From positions 806,001 through 870,000 of the forward strand of contig NZ_JBBEXD010000001.1 of the NCBI RefSeq assembly GCF_037782385.1: DNA of 64,000 nt. Reading direction: 5' to 3'. Origin of the DNA: Ascidiimonas meishanensis. Its GTDB lineage: Bacteria > Bacteroidota > Bacteroidia > Flavobacteriales > Flavobacteriaceae. A program made the translations under genes and the position numbers. The notes below the pieces were generated by a model, which was not told where the DNA came from, searched no databases, and saw only the letters and a list, made by a program, of their open reading frames with translations. Numbering within the stretch: position 1 is the stretch's first letter; each line of letters opens with the position of its first letter. Shown piece by piece: positions 1-8,233 of this stretch.

Positions 1-303
1 AATATTATCTTCTTCTCCATTATCAAAACCTTTTGTATTGTTGATTTGCGTTACTATGCCTTTAAATTCCAGTTCTTTATACCCAGAGAAATTTTCTGCC
101 GAACCTATTTGCAATGTAATAATCTCTCCTAGAAAACTTTTACTCTCTGAAGCCATTTCCTTGTCTATTCGTTCAAGCATATCCATACGACAGACTAGTG
201 TCAAAAGATGATGAGCGTCTAGGTCTTGTTGCAACATAAATCGTTTATACGCAAGTATAGGAGTGCCTCCTATAAATATTTTAATATTAGATTGTAATGC
301 CAT
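1..303 (-). CDS. tssI: VgrG spike protein of T6SS, N-terminal part
   Basis: Reading the minus strand from ATG at 303 gives an open frame of 101 codons that runs off the left edge of the window. It begins MALQSNIKIFIGGTPI and contains DAHHLLTLVCRMD and GYKELEFKGIVTQI, which match the start of Bacteroidota VgrG, the gp27/gp5-like trimer that tips the Hcp tube. Only the first beta domain is present, so neither the needle nor any C-terminal effector extension can be judged. An AAAGGAT stretch lies just upstream as a plausible ribosome site. The gene is the last visible one of the minus-strand T6SS operon, 42 bases after the putative immunity lipoprotein. Family call is firm; the rest of the gene is outside the window. 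Confidence 0.88.
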   Translation of the reverse strand, partial: MALQSNIKIFIGGTPILAYKRFMLQQDLDAHHLLTLVCRMDMLERIDKEMASESKSFLGEIITLQIGSAENFSGYKELEFKGIVTQINNTKGFDNGEEDNI

Positions 304-345
304 TTTTTTATCCTTTAAGCAGGTTCATTTAAATATGAACACTTT

Positions 346-1101
346 TTATTTGATTTTTAAAAACATTCCGGCTTTGTATTCAAGGGTAATTGTGTTTCCA
401 GTTGGCTTTAAGACACCTGTTTCTTCATCCTCTGTATATTCTGGATAAATTATTGTTTTAGATTTTGAGTCATACGTGGGAGATGCTTTTTCGGTTCGAT
501 TTTTTTCGAATAGCAAATAGTTTTTTCCATCAAAACATGCTTTACAATCAACGAGTTTATTATCCCTGAAAGAAAGTAACCGAAACGTGTAGAAATCTAG
601 TCCGCCACCATGAGTACCATAGCTTTTTACGAGATAAGTATTTGTATCAAAATCATAAATTTTAAAGTGATATGAATCTGTAAAATCAATAATTTCACCA
701 GATTTATTATTCTTAGTAAGTAAACCTGTATAAATTTTATCATTATTTAGAAACTGATACATTGAGTTATAAATATGCCACGTTCCCATATTGAAGGTAT
801 CCCAAGAAAATAGTTTTAATTTAGCATCTTTCGAAGAAACCACAGAAACTTGTTTTGACTTTGTTAAAGAGTCAAAAGAAAATCCTATAAATCTCTTATC
901 ACTTAACGCCGTTTCTAATTTCTTGGTAAACTGTGATAACAATGAATCTTTTTCATGACCAAAACCTAATCGATCTTTATAATATTCCTGATAGATATTT
1001 GTAAGCTCTAAATCCTTTTCATTTAATACTTTAATAGTTGAGTCCTGCGCGTTACAAGCAGAAAAGAAGTATAAAACTACTATCAAAAACAAGTATTTCA
1101 T
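346..1101 (-). CDS. Lipoprotein, candidate immunity protein of T6SS effector
   Basis: A 251-residue protein with a lipoprotein signal peptide; the lipobox is FSAC with Cys16, so the mature protein should be membrane anchored and facing the periplasm. The rest is soluble and rich in Asp, Lys and aromatic residues; I recognise no domain. Its start codon overlaps the stop of the preceding putative effector by four bases (ATGA), so the two are translationally coupled, and it sits between hcp2 and vgrG. A periplasmic lipoprotein directly behind a peptidoglycan-hydrolase-like gene inside a T6SS locus is the usual arrangement of an immunity protein. The role is inferred from position and localisation only; a structural accessory lipoprotein such as TssQ is a less likely alternative. 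Confidence 0.6.
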   Translation of the reverse strand: MKYLFLIVVLYFFSACNAQDSTIKVLNEKDLELTNIYQEYYKDRLGFGHEKDSLLSQFTKKLETALSDKRFIGFSFDSLTKSKQVSVVSSKDAKLKLFSWDTFNMGTWHIYNSMYQFLNNDKIYTGLLTKNNKSGEIIDFTDSYHFKIYDFDTNTYLVKSYGTHGGGLDFYTFRLLSFRDNKLVDCKACFDGKNYLLFEKNRTEKASPTYDSKSKTIIYPEYTEDEETGVLKPTGNTITLEYKAGMFLKIK

Positions 1102-1865
1102 CTTGAAAATATTTTAAATTCTTGTAAATATCGCCAAGATGCTAAATTGGACAAGGCAACATCATTTGGATCTCTTTGCTCCTTTGTTATGGTTCTATTT
1201 GATGCCAAAGTAGAATTAATTTTAAAAATATCAAGTCCGTTATTCTTTAAACTCTTATATGCTCTACCTTCTCCTTGATAATACATATAGGTCCAATATG
1301 CTAGCTGATCTTCTGAAGGTTTTGAATACCCTAACTGTGCTACATGTTTTAAAAATAAATCTCTTCTATGGGCCAAGGTTGCTCCACAAGCCCAAATCAA
1401 ACTTTCCATATTATTGAAATCTGCCGTAACAATAGATTCTCCTCTTTCATTACTTTGATAAACCTTCATAAACTCCGCTCCGCTCTTTAAATCTGATTTA
1501 GAAAAACCTTCGTTAAAACTTTTTGGGAGATATTTTTTATAGCGATCTTTAAAATGATACCCAAAATCATCTACTCCTCCTAATTGATATCCTTCAACAA
1601 TAATGTCATTTCGAAGGTTATAAGGTGCAGTCTTTGAATAACTTGAAGCCAAATCTAAATAAGTGATACCTAAGCCTTCAGTCAACACTATAGTAGCAAA
1701 ATAAGAAGGTATAAATCCATTTTCCAAAGCTACCTTTTCAATGATTTCTTTTGCTAGACTTTCCCTCTCTTCATTCACATATCCTGCAACAGCAATTACT
1801 TTCCACGCTTGATAGTGTTTTCTAATTTCTTCTTTACGTTCTAGCTTAGATTTTTGCTTACCCAT
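1098..1865 (-). CDS. Putative Hcp-associated peptidoglycan hydrolase effector
   Basis: A 255-residue protein without signal peptide or membrane segment, which fits a cargo loaded in the cytoplasm. Residues 30-210 look like a lysozyme-fold muramidase or transglycosylase: a helix with TEGLG (Glu63) could supply the catalytic acid, followed by a Gly/Tyr/Asp-rich stretch (EGYQLGGVDDFGYHF, from residue 91) and a late YWTYMYYQGEGRAY motif (190-203) recalling the Asn/Gly/Gln-rich substrate loop of soluble lytic transglycosylases. The N-terminal 25 residues are highly charged. It begins 9 bases after hcp2 and overlaps the downstream lipoprotein gene by four bases. Enzyme class is inferred from these motifs; the T6SS link is from gene order. 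Confidence 0.58.
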   Translation of the reverse strand: MGKQKSKLERKEEIRKHYQAWKVIAVAGYVNEERESLAKEIIEKVALENGFIPSYFATIVLTEGLGITYLDLASSYSKTAPYNLRNDIIVEGYQLGGVDDFGYHFKDRYKKYLPKSFNEGFSKSDLKSGAEFMKVYQSNERGESIVTADFNNMESLIWACGATLAHRRDLFLKHVAQLGYSKPSEDQLAYWTYMYYQGEGRAYKSLKNNGLDIFKINSTLASNRTITKEQRDPNDVALSNLASWRYLQEFKIFSR

Positions 1866-1874
1866 GACATACTA

Positions 1875-2270
1875 TTAAGCTTTCAATGGCCAGTTATTGC
1901 TAAAAGTAGTTCCTCTCATCACTAATTCCTTAGCTGAAAGCACTAACAATATTCTTAACGGCTGTGAATCTACCGCATTAAAAACTTCTCGATATTTCAA
2001 GCAATAGGCTTCTTTAAATTCCAACTTTTTAAGACTGGAAATATTATCTCTTCTAAAAAAAATAATTTCTCCTGATTTAGTTGCAGATCGAGAAGATGCC
2101 CATTCAAAAAAATCTATCTTCACGGTTGACTCAACTAACAACTCTATTTGACCTCCTTTTGGCTTGGCGCTTGGTCTCCCTGATTCATCTGCGTTTTGAT
2201 CTATTCCAAAACTACATTCTAATATATTAAATTCTTCTCCGTCCAGACTTAATTTTGCTAAAAAAGACAT
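1875..2270 (-). CDS. tssD: Second Hcp-like tube protein (TssD), divergent
   Basis: A 131-residue Hcp-family protein starting MSFLAKLSLDGEEFNILECSF, the same opening pattern as its neighbour Hcp1 (MSFKAKLKVGGKEFNVLSCNY), and sharing the central GRPSAKPKGGQIELLVEST region. It is clearly diverged elsewhere, with a more hydrophobic C-terminal part and a changed tail. Hcp proteins form hexameric rings that stack into the T6SS tube, and their lumen can chaperone small effectors. Because this copy is directly followed (9 bases) by a putative effector gene and its lipoprotein partner, it is likely a dedicated cargo-carrying Hcp rather than the main structural one. Family call firm; specialisation inferred. 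Confidence 0.85.
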   Translation of the reverse strand: MSFLAKLSLDGEEFNILECSFGIDQNADESGRPSAKPKGGQIELLVESTVKIDFFEWASSRSATKSGEIIFFRRDNISSLKKLEFKEAYCLKYREVFNAVDSQPLRILLVLSAKELVMRGTTFSNNWPLKA

Positions 2271-2342
2271 ATTACAACTAATTTAATTAAATAGGTAAGT
2301 GATAAAGTTTAGAGAAATATCATTTAAAAACTTGTAAGACAA

Positions 2343-2368
2343 CAAAGGGAGCTAAAACACCCCCTTTG
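2343..2368 (-). terminator. Hairpin between hcp1 and hcp2
   Basis: An inverted repeat CAAAGGG / CCCTTTG with a 12-base loop lies 33 bases downstream of the hcp1 stop, on the transcript strand. Only a mixed T-rich stretch (TTGTCTT) follows, so it would be a weak or partial terminator, or an mRNA-stabilising 3' structure. Such an element would let hcp1 be made in excess over hcp2, effector and vgrG. Confidence 0.45.
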
Positions 2369-2400
2369 AAATTTTTAAATGTATTTAAAATCTTGAGGTT

Positions 2401-2787
2401 TTAAACCCATTCATTTGCAAATGATCCATTTCCTATACTTATTTCTCTTGCAGAAATAGTGATTGATTCAGTCATCGGATTTTTACCAGTAGCATCAAAG
2501 TTTTCCTTGTATTTTACTGCATACGCATTTTTAAAGTTAAGTTCTTTGGCAGTTGCATTGGTATCTCTCTTAAAGAAGGCAATTGAGCCATCTCTCATTT
2601 CGAAGTTATTAAACATCCAATCAGAAAGATCCGTATCCGCAGTAGATTCTACCGTGATAGTAATCATACCACCTCTGGTTACCGAAGATGGTCTACCAGT
2701 AGCATCAGTTTCCTGAGCCATACCGTAATTACAGCTCAAAACGTTAAATTCTTTACCACCTACTTTAAGTTTTGCTTTAAAAGACAT
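2401..2787 (-). CDS. tssD: Hcp tube protein of T6SS (TssD)
   Basis: A 128-residue Hcp homologue of the short Bacteroidota type (MSFKAKLKVGGKEFNVLSCN; GRPSSVTRGGMITITVEST; NFKNAYAVKYKENFDATG; final SFANEWV). Hcp hexamers stack into the inner tube fired by the contractile sheath. This is the more canonical of the two tandem copies, so probably the main structural subunit. It has a roughly 200-base AT-rich leader separating it from tssN, which suggests its own promoter, and a hairpin after its stop. Both are consistent with independent high-level expression inside the operon, although I could not place a confident promoter box. Confidence 0.92.
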   Translation of the reverse strand: MSFKAKLKVGGKEFNVLSCNYGMAQETDATGRPSSVTRGGMITITVESTADTDLSDWMFNNFEMRDGSIAFFKRDTNATAKELNFKNAYAVKYKENFDATGKNPMTESITISAREISIGNGSFANEWV

Positions 2788-2986
2788 AAAAATAAAATTT
2801 TAATTAATAATTATTATAAAACGTGACTCGCACACAGCTAATATAATAAAAAAACAATAAAATAAGGTTTTTTCTTATTATTTATGTACTTAAAATATTC
2901 TAAATTATCAAGTGTTAAAAACCTACAAATAAAAAATTATTATTTGAATAATTAAACCATAACTTAAGAATGGTTAAACAGGAATC
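2788..2986 (-). other. AT-rich leader of hcp1
   Basis: About 200 bases without a gene between tssN and hcp1. On the transcript strand there is a small AATAAG / CTTATT hairpin followed by TTATTGTTTTTTT (about 2848-2886), which could end tssN transcription ahead of a separate hcp1 promoter. No TAnnTTTG box with good spacing was found, so the promoter itself is not assigned. Confidence 0.35.
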
Positions 2987-3850
2987 TTAAGCTCTACGGC
3001 ATACGATAACATCTTTCTCTTTTATGTTATTCCCTATTACAGTTCGTGCAAAATCAATATGCCTTTGCCCTTTAAACCAATTAGGTTTCGTATGAAAAAT
3101 CCATCCATTAGGATTATTATGCGCATCTAAATAACTAATCATCCCTTCAGGATGACGTTCATTATAATCATTTATAAAAATGTAAAATAATCTACCAAAT
3201 TCCATTCTTTCGGGCGCTTTAAGACTAAAACGACTAAACTCATCTTGACTTTCACCCTTATTAAATTCAAAAAAGATCACATGCGGATTCTCAAATTCCT
3301 CAGCCTTAGGATCCTTCACTTTTTGATGGATTGGATAAAACCATTTTTTATAAATAGGAACTGGCACAGAAACTGCAAATTCATAAAGTTTTACAATCAA
3401 AAAAGGAATAACAAAGTAGATCGCCGCAACTGTAAAAATATAAGTATAAGCTGGCTTGTAAATATCATTAACAAACATGAATGAAATTAAACCGATACCA
3501 CACACCACAATTGTATATAAAAATTCTGTCCAGAAAAACGTTCTATTTTCTGAAATATCTGGGAAAAATTTACGAAGTGCCAACACATGTAATACGCCAA
3601 GAATTAAAAAGATTACTTGAAAACTAATAAAGTTATTAAGAGGTACATCGTTTAATACTTTATCATTGCTAAGCAATGCGGTAGCCCCAAAAACAACAAG
3701 AATTACTAGCACATAGAGGAAAAATCTTTTTTTATTTTTTGTAAACAGTCTTTTCAAGCCAGAAACAAAACCCATAAGAATTGCGCCCAAAATCAAAAAA
3801 ACAATTCCAATTTTGAAGATATCTGCATTAACAGTCATAAATAACTTCAT
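2987..3850 (-). CDS. tssN: T6SSiii membrane-complex protein TssN
   Basis: A 287-residue protein with about five to six hydrophobic helices in its first 170 residues and a soluble C-terminal cytoplasmic domain containing FFEFNKGESQDEFSRFSLK and PNWFKGQRHIDFARTVIGN. This layout and these motifs match TssN, a component found only in Bacteroidota T6SS. Published work on Bacteroides fragilis places TssN in the TssNQOPR membrane complex and as its link to the baseplate. I chose ATG 3850 because AAGG lies eight bases upstream of it; an ATG at 3856 is too close to the same site. It follows tssG with an 11- to 17-base gap, in one operon. Confidence 0.88.
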   Translation of the reverse strand: MKLFMTVNADIFKIGIVFLILGAILMGFVSGLKRLFTKNKKRFFLYVLVILVVFGATALLSNDKVLNDVPLNNFISFQVIFLILGVLHVLALRKFFPDISENRTFFWTEFLYTIVVCGIGLISFMFVNDIYKPAYTYIFTVAAIYFVIPFLIVKLYEFAVSVPVPIYKKWFYPIHQKVKDPKAEEFENPHVIFFEFNKGESQDEFSRFSLKAPERMEFGRLFYIFINDYNERHPEGMISYLDAHNNPNGWIFHTKPNWFKGQRHIDFARTVIGNNIKEKDVIVCRRA

Positions 3851-3867
3851 ACTCATTACCTTATCAT

Positions 3868-4788
3868 TTATATAGTTGTTGTTAATCCCATTCTTGGGCT
3901 ATTCTGTTCATGAAGCACAAAGCCACTATCTGCATTTGAATAAGTAACATTTACATTTGTTTCTATTTCAAGAGGGATAAAAAAATCGCAAAAAACATCG
4001 ATAAATTTTTTAGCGATCCCATTTTCCAAATACTTTTCTTCGTCTTTCTTTTCTACAGGACCAATATTAATTTCGTAAAAAGGATAAACCAAAGAAGACT
4101 CATCTAATGCAAGAACAAAATCTATCCCTAACCTATTCCTTTTCTCAAGGTCTCCATTACATTTCAAAGAAGTAATTACCTTTTCTACAGTGACCTGTTC
4201 TCCCAGTATTTTTTCCAAACAAAATGCTATTAATTCTGGCTTACCAGATATTTTATGCGCAAAGGGTAATAATTGGGATAGAACTAAACCATAATCTTTA
4301 GCCACTGTATTATTAATACCCCAGAAATTTCTTAAAAAGTCATTTTTAAGATTTAAAAACCCATCAATTAAAGCTCGCTCATTTTGTTCTACTCGAACTT
4401 TCTGAACAAAAAATTCATTCTCCAAAGGAGCAAAAAAAGCTCTCGCATCTTTTTCTTCTTTTTTATGCTTTTGCCTTATTTCTTTGTAGGAAAGCGAAGA
4501 ATTTGTTTTTAAGGGTTGGTGAAACATTCCTTCTGGAAGAATATCGTAGAGACCATTACGTGCCAGATTGAATACCAATTTCTCCTTTTCTCCAGAATGT
4601 GTATCGTAGATATAATTAATTACATCTCTTCTAAAAGGTCTTGAAAAGGCACTTTTGTTTGCAATATCTACGTCCTCAAACTTAATATTTGAATTCTCTA
4701 ATAACTCCGCAAAAATAGCTTCTGCTTTAAAATTTTTGTAAGCAGAAACCAGTTCTCTAAATATGTTATCAAGCTCTTTGTTACCCAT
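3868..4788 (-). CDS. tssG: T6SS baseplate protein TssG
   Basis: A 306-residue soluble protein. The segment GLYDILPEGMFHQP (about residues 80-93) is the signature of the TssG family in Bacteroidota, where the protein partners TssF and TssE in the baseplate wedge. Unusually the three wedge genes are split here: tssG is on the minus strand with tssN, while tssE and tssF are in the divergent plus-strand operon. No signal peptide or membrane segment is present, as expected for a cytoplasmic baseplate subunit. The gene is 29 bases downstream of the C40 peptidase gene and just ahead of tssN. Confidence 0.85.
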   Translation of the reverse strand: MGNKELDNIFRELVSAYKNFKAEAIFAELLENSNIKFEDVDIANKSAFSRPFRRDVINYIYDTHSGEKEKLVFNLARNGLYDILPEGMFHQPLKTNSSLSYKEIRQKHKKEEKDARAFFAPLENEFFVQKVRVEQNERALIDGFLNLKNDFLRNFWGINNTVAKDYGLVLSQLLPFAHKISGKPELIAFCLEKILGEQVTVEKVITSLKCNGDLEKRNRLGIDFVLALDESSLVYPFYEINIGPVEKKDEEKYLENGIAKKFIDVFCDFFIPLEIETNVNVTYSNADSGFVLHEQNSPRMGLTTTI

Positions 4789-4817
4789 AAAGTATCAGTA
4801 ATTCGTTGTTTTCTGAA

Positions 4818-5420
4818 TTAATTGCTACCAGATGTTGTAACTCTGGAATTATTCAAAGATTTTCTCCCAGCCGCCACAAACATATCTTGCCATCGCTTAT
4901 CCTTAAAATTACTGATTTGAACTCCGTTACTACCAGAGGCAGTTCGGTTAGATGAAGAATGCACAAATTTACCATGTCCTAAATAAACCCCTACATGCGT
5001 TATTGCATAATATTGAGAACCGTTGGGGTTAAAAAATAACAAATCACCTTGTCTTAAGTATTCCTGACCTATAAATTTATCAGTGCTGGGTGCCATAAAC
5101 TGCTTCTCTGCAGTTCTTTCTATCAAACTCCCATAAACATCATGGAATAAAAACTGTGCAAAGAAAGAGCAGTCTATTCCTTTTTTTGTTTCTCCTCCCA
5201 TTTTATAAGGAGTTCCCATCCAACTATCTATAAATTCATATAGAACAACTGGTTTAACTTTTTCAGGAGTTACACCAATAATAGCTCCATATTTTTCCTG
5301 AATTGGCAATATTTTCACCAATTTATTGCTGTCATTATAAACAACCTCATCAGTGCTTTTACAACTTACAAAGCCCATGAGTAGTATCCAAATAACTACA
5401 TTTTTAAAAAAAATTCTCAT
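4818..5420 (-). CDS. NlpC/P60 (C40) peptidase lipoprotein in T6SS operon
   Basis: A 200-residue lipoprotein: short signal MRIFFKNVVIWILLMGFVSC with lipobox Cys20, then an NlpC/P60 domain with the catalytic Cys in KGIDCSFFAQ (Cys84), His in THVGVYLGHG (His142) and a third polar residue in GKFVHSSS (His154). Such enzymes cleave the gamma-D-Glu to diamino-acid bond of peptidoglycan stems. An upstream ATG at 5447 is possible but lengthens the charged region unhelpfully. As first gene of the tssG-tssN operon and a membrane-anchored envelope protein, it may open the cell wall locally for assembly of the T6SS membrane complex. It has no cognate immunity gene beside it, so an effector role is less likely. 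Confidence 0.8.
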   Translation of the reverse strand: MRIFFKNVVIWILLMGFVSCKSTDEVVYNDSNKLVKILPIQEKYGAIIGVTPEKVKPVVLYEFIDSWMGTPYKMGGETKKGIDCSFFAQFLFHDVYGSLIERTAEKQFMAPSTDKFIGQEYLRQGDLLFFNPNGSQYYAITHVGVYLGHGKFVHSSSNRTASGSNGVQISNFKDKRWQDMFVAAGRKSLNNSRVTTSGSN

Positions 5421-5941
5421 ACCTAAAATTCTAAAACCAATCAACAAACACTTACATTTCGCTATTCTTTTTAAGCTTTCTGTCTAGATTAAAAATTATT
5501 CTTAACAGAATCATCATCTGAACTCACTACTTAATATAACCTAAGCAAAAAATGTCATATTCAACATTATTTCTTATTAAGAACATACTACTTAAACTTA
5601 AATTTTATAATCTTTTTCTTATCGAAAATATAAAATTTTCAGTAAATTGCCTTATATTTATTTCTTTATTTTTAATAGTTATATTCTTTCGATTACTAAA
5701 TGTTAAACTTGCGTGATTAAGAATATGAATTGAAACACTTGAACCTCAAATAGGTACCTATAATTTATTTATTATAAAAATGAGAGAAAGACAAAGATGA
5801 TAATTTATAAAACTAATATCGCCATTTAAACAAGCAAATGGTATTATTAAGAGTAGAATTAGCGTTTGCTCAGTGAAGTGAACGACAACTTATCCTAAAT
5901 CTAAAATTCCGTAATACTTATTATAGCCCCACCTAAGAAGT
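5421..5941. other. Divergent intergenic region of the T6SS locus
   Basis: A very AT-rich stretch of about 520 bases between the C40 peptidase gene (leftward) and tssE (rightward). It must carry promoters for both T6SS operons, but I found no TAnnTTTG box with a well-spaced upstream TTG on either strand, no long open frame and no strong hairpin. Its length is far above the usual spacing in this window, so room for regulator binding is available. Confidence 0.5.
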
Positions 5942-6373
5942 ATGATAAATTCTTATTACAAAATACCTCTAGAGACCAAGAAGATCATTGACAATGAAAA
6001 TGTTAAGAAGTCTAATATCAGAGAATCTATTTCTGACTATATCCATTTAATTGTTACAACGCATTTTGGAGAATGCAGTTTTGACGAATCTTTTGGATGT
6101 TCTATTTGGGATGTAGACTTTGACAATTTAACGAGTACCAATAAGCTTAGAGATCTCATTAGTGAATCTTTAAGGTTAAATATTTCTACCCAAGAGAAAA
6201 GATTAAAAAAAACACAAATAAAAGTTACGATAAGACAAGAAGAATTTAATGAAGGAAAAAAATTAAAAAGAGTAAAAAAACGTGTTGATATCAAAATAGA
6301 TGGAATTGTTCGTCAGACAAATGAAGCGTTTTCCTGTATAGAAAGATTTTATATTGCTCCACTTTCATATTAA
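5942..6373 (+). CDS. tssE: T6SS baseplate protein TssE (gp25-like)
   Basis: A 143-residue protein of the gp25/TssE family. The segment running from SDYIHLIVTTHFGECSFD into SFGCSIWD (about residues 29-58) is the gp25 core, in which the wedge subunit clamps the first sheath ring. The conserved acidic/aromatic layout and size match TssE of T6SSiii. It is the first gene of the plus-strand T6SS operon, followed after six bases by tssF. The start follows a GAAGT stretch that could serve as a weak ribosome site. The protein has a basic C-terminal half (several KK and KR pairs). Confidence 0.86.
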   Translation: MINSYYKIPLETKKIIDNENVKKSNIRESISDYIHLIVTTHFGECSFDESFGCSIWDVDFDNLTSTNKLRDLISESLRLNISTQEKRLKKTQIKVTIRQEEFNEGKKLKRVKKRVDIKIDGIVRQTNEAFSCIERFYIAPLSY

Positions 6374-6379
6374 CCACTC

Positions 6380-8233
6380 ATGAATATAGAAAATAAAACA
6401 CAGATCAAAAACCGGATGATCAAGAAGGCTGCCGATCTTTGGGGAGTCACACCAAACGAGATAGAGAGTTCTTTTGACCCTGTTGTTTCTTTACTTATTA
6501 GCGCCTGTTCATCAGAAATGGCGAAAATATCCAATCAAATCAACAACTCAGAGACTCGGGTTACAGAAAGACTTATACAATTAATGACTCCTGAAAGCTT
6601 ATACGGAGTTAAACCTGCCCATGGAATTGCTTATGCTGAACCAACGAGTCCAAACGGTTTAATTAAACCTGAAAACCTTTTCTATTTTAAAAAGAAGATC
6701 AGTGATCCACAAACCGGTGAGAAAGTTAAAAATATATTTTTCTCTCCTGTTCATGAAAACAAATTAATTGATGCACGTATAACCCATCTTGTTTGTGGAA
6801 AAGAAGGTTATGAATTAGACGGAAAATCAAAAGCGACCATTTTTACGCTCAAAGAGAATTCCTCATTACCTCCTTCAACACTGTACCTAGGAATAAAAAC
6901 AAGTGATCAAAAGATTGCTTTAAATGATATTTCAATTTTTTTTGAATCCTTAAATCTCATAGATAAAGAAATATTCTATCACAATCTAAAACAAGCACAG
7001 TTTTATTATAAAGATGCCCCATTAGAAGTGTCGCCAGGTTTTATTAATAGTTTGGAGTTTGAAAAAAACGAATTGAAATCTATTTTTTCTAATAAACCTA
7101 AAAAAACGCAAACCATTGAGAATTACATAGAAAATACCTATAAGAAATATTTTATGACTTTAAGGTCTGATGTATCTCTTGAAGATCCTTTAAAAGTTCC
7201 TGTAGAATTTGCAGACCTCATTGATTTAAAAACCCATTCTGATTTTCAAGAACTTCATTGGATTAAAATCGTTTTTCCAAGAATTATTAACAATACCATC
7301 TTAAACGGTTTGTTTTGTTCTTTTAATGCTTTTCCGGTGTTGAATCGAAAAATTGAAAGTATTACCTATCAATTAAAGGATTATATCCATATTATTCCTC
7401 TAAGCACAATGGATTTGTTTTTGGATATTAAAGAGGTAAACAATACTTCTGGTATGTCTTATAAATTTAGAGAAAATGACACTGAAAAGGATCAAAAAGG
7501 CACTTTTATTATAAGAAGAGACAACACTAGCAAATTAGATTCAAGAAAAGCCAAAGAATACCTCTTACATCTTATTGAATTATTAAAAGATGAAAGTGCC
7601 GCTTTTTCAATCTACGGTAATGACTTTTTACAATCTAGTCTTAGAGAATTGAATCAAAATATTGCAACGCTAGAAAACAAACTCAAAGATATGACTAGAA
7701 ATGTAGCCGAGATGAACTACATATCTATTAAACCTTATGCTAAGAAAGATACGTTAATGATAAAGTATTGGACTACTAACGGGGAAGAGGCCAACCATAT
7801 TAAATCAGGAAGTGCTTTAGCAGTTTATAAAGGAAGTGAATTGAAACAAAAAAATAGTTTCTTCCTCACCCCTACTTTTCAAGGTAAAAATAATCTAAGC
7901 ATGGAAGAGCGCTTATATACCTATAGAAGTGCCTTGTTATCAAGACAAAGAATTGTTAGCAAAGAAGATGTAAAAGCACTTTGTTTTGAATTATGCGGGT
8001 CTAAAATTCAAAAAGTAGAGATCCAAAAAAGTTTTAAAACAGCTATTGATGTTAACAAAGGATTAATACCTGCTATTGAAATACTCATCTACCCCAAAAG
8101 AACTGACAATACTTCTGAAACGGAATGGGATTTCCTGAAAACAAATATTTTGTCCATTTTAGAAAAAAGATCTCTTAATGTCTTCCCCTACTACGTAATG
8201 ATCATGAACGAACTAAAAACAGATTCCAAATGA
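6380..8233 (+). CDS. tssF: T6SS baseplate protein TssF
   Basis: A 617-residue TssF homologue, normal for the family. The N-terminal region has the family pattern of an alpha-helical segment (FDPVVSLLISACSSEMAKI, then ERLIQLMTPESLYGVKPAHG) that binds TssG, followed by beta-rich domains. TssF, TssG and TssE form the wedge that surrounds the VgrG spike. The gene starts six bases after tssE and its stop overlaps the start of the next gene (ATGA), showing tight translational coupling. No membrane segment. The call rests on the N-terminal motif, size and operon position. Confidence 0.88.
   Translation: MNIENKTQIKNRMIKKAADLWGVTPNEIESSFDPVVSLLISACSSEMAKISNQINNSETRVTERLIQLMTPESLYGVKPAHGIAYAEPTSPNGLIKPENLFYFKKKISDPQTGEKVKNIFFSPVHENKLIDARITHLVCGKEGYELDGKSKATIFTLKENSSLPPSTLYLGIKTSDQKIALNDISIFFESLNLIDKEIFYHNLKQAQFYYKDAPLEVSPGFINSLEFEKNELKSIFSNKPKKTQTIENYIENTYKKYFMTLRSDVSLEDPLKVPVEFADLIDLKTHSDFQELHWIKIVFPRIINNTILNGLFCSFNAFPVLNRKIESITYQLKDYIHIIPLSTMDLFLDIKEVNNTSGMSYKFRENDTEKDQKGTFIIRRDNTSKLDSRKAKEYLLHLIELLKDESAAFSIYGNDFLQSSLRELNQNIATLENKLKDMTRNVAEMNYISIKPYAKKDTLMIKYWTTNGEEANHIKSGSALAVYKGSELKQKNSFFLTPTFQGKNNLSMEERLYTYRSALLSRQRIVSKEDVKALCFELCGSKIQKVEIQKSFKTAIDVNKGLIPAIEILIYPKRTDNTSETEWDFLKTNILSILEKRSLNVFPYYVMIMNELKTDSK

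Noticed and set aside
4818..5420. C40 peptidase as a secreted T6SS effector
   Set aside because: A lipoprotein signal would export it through Sec in the producer and no immunity-like gene is adjacent; a housekeeping role fits better.
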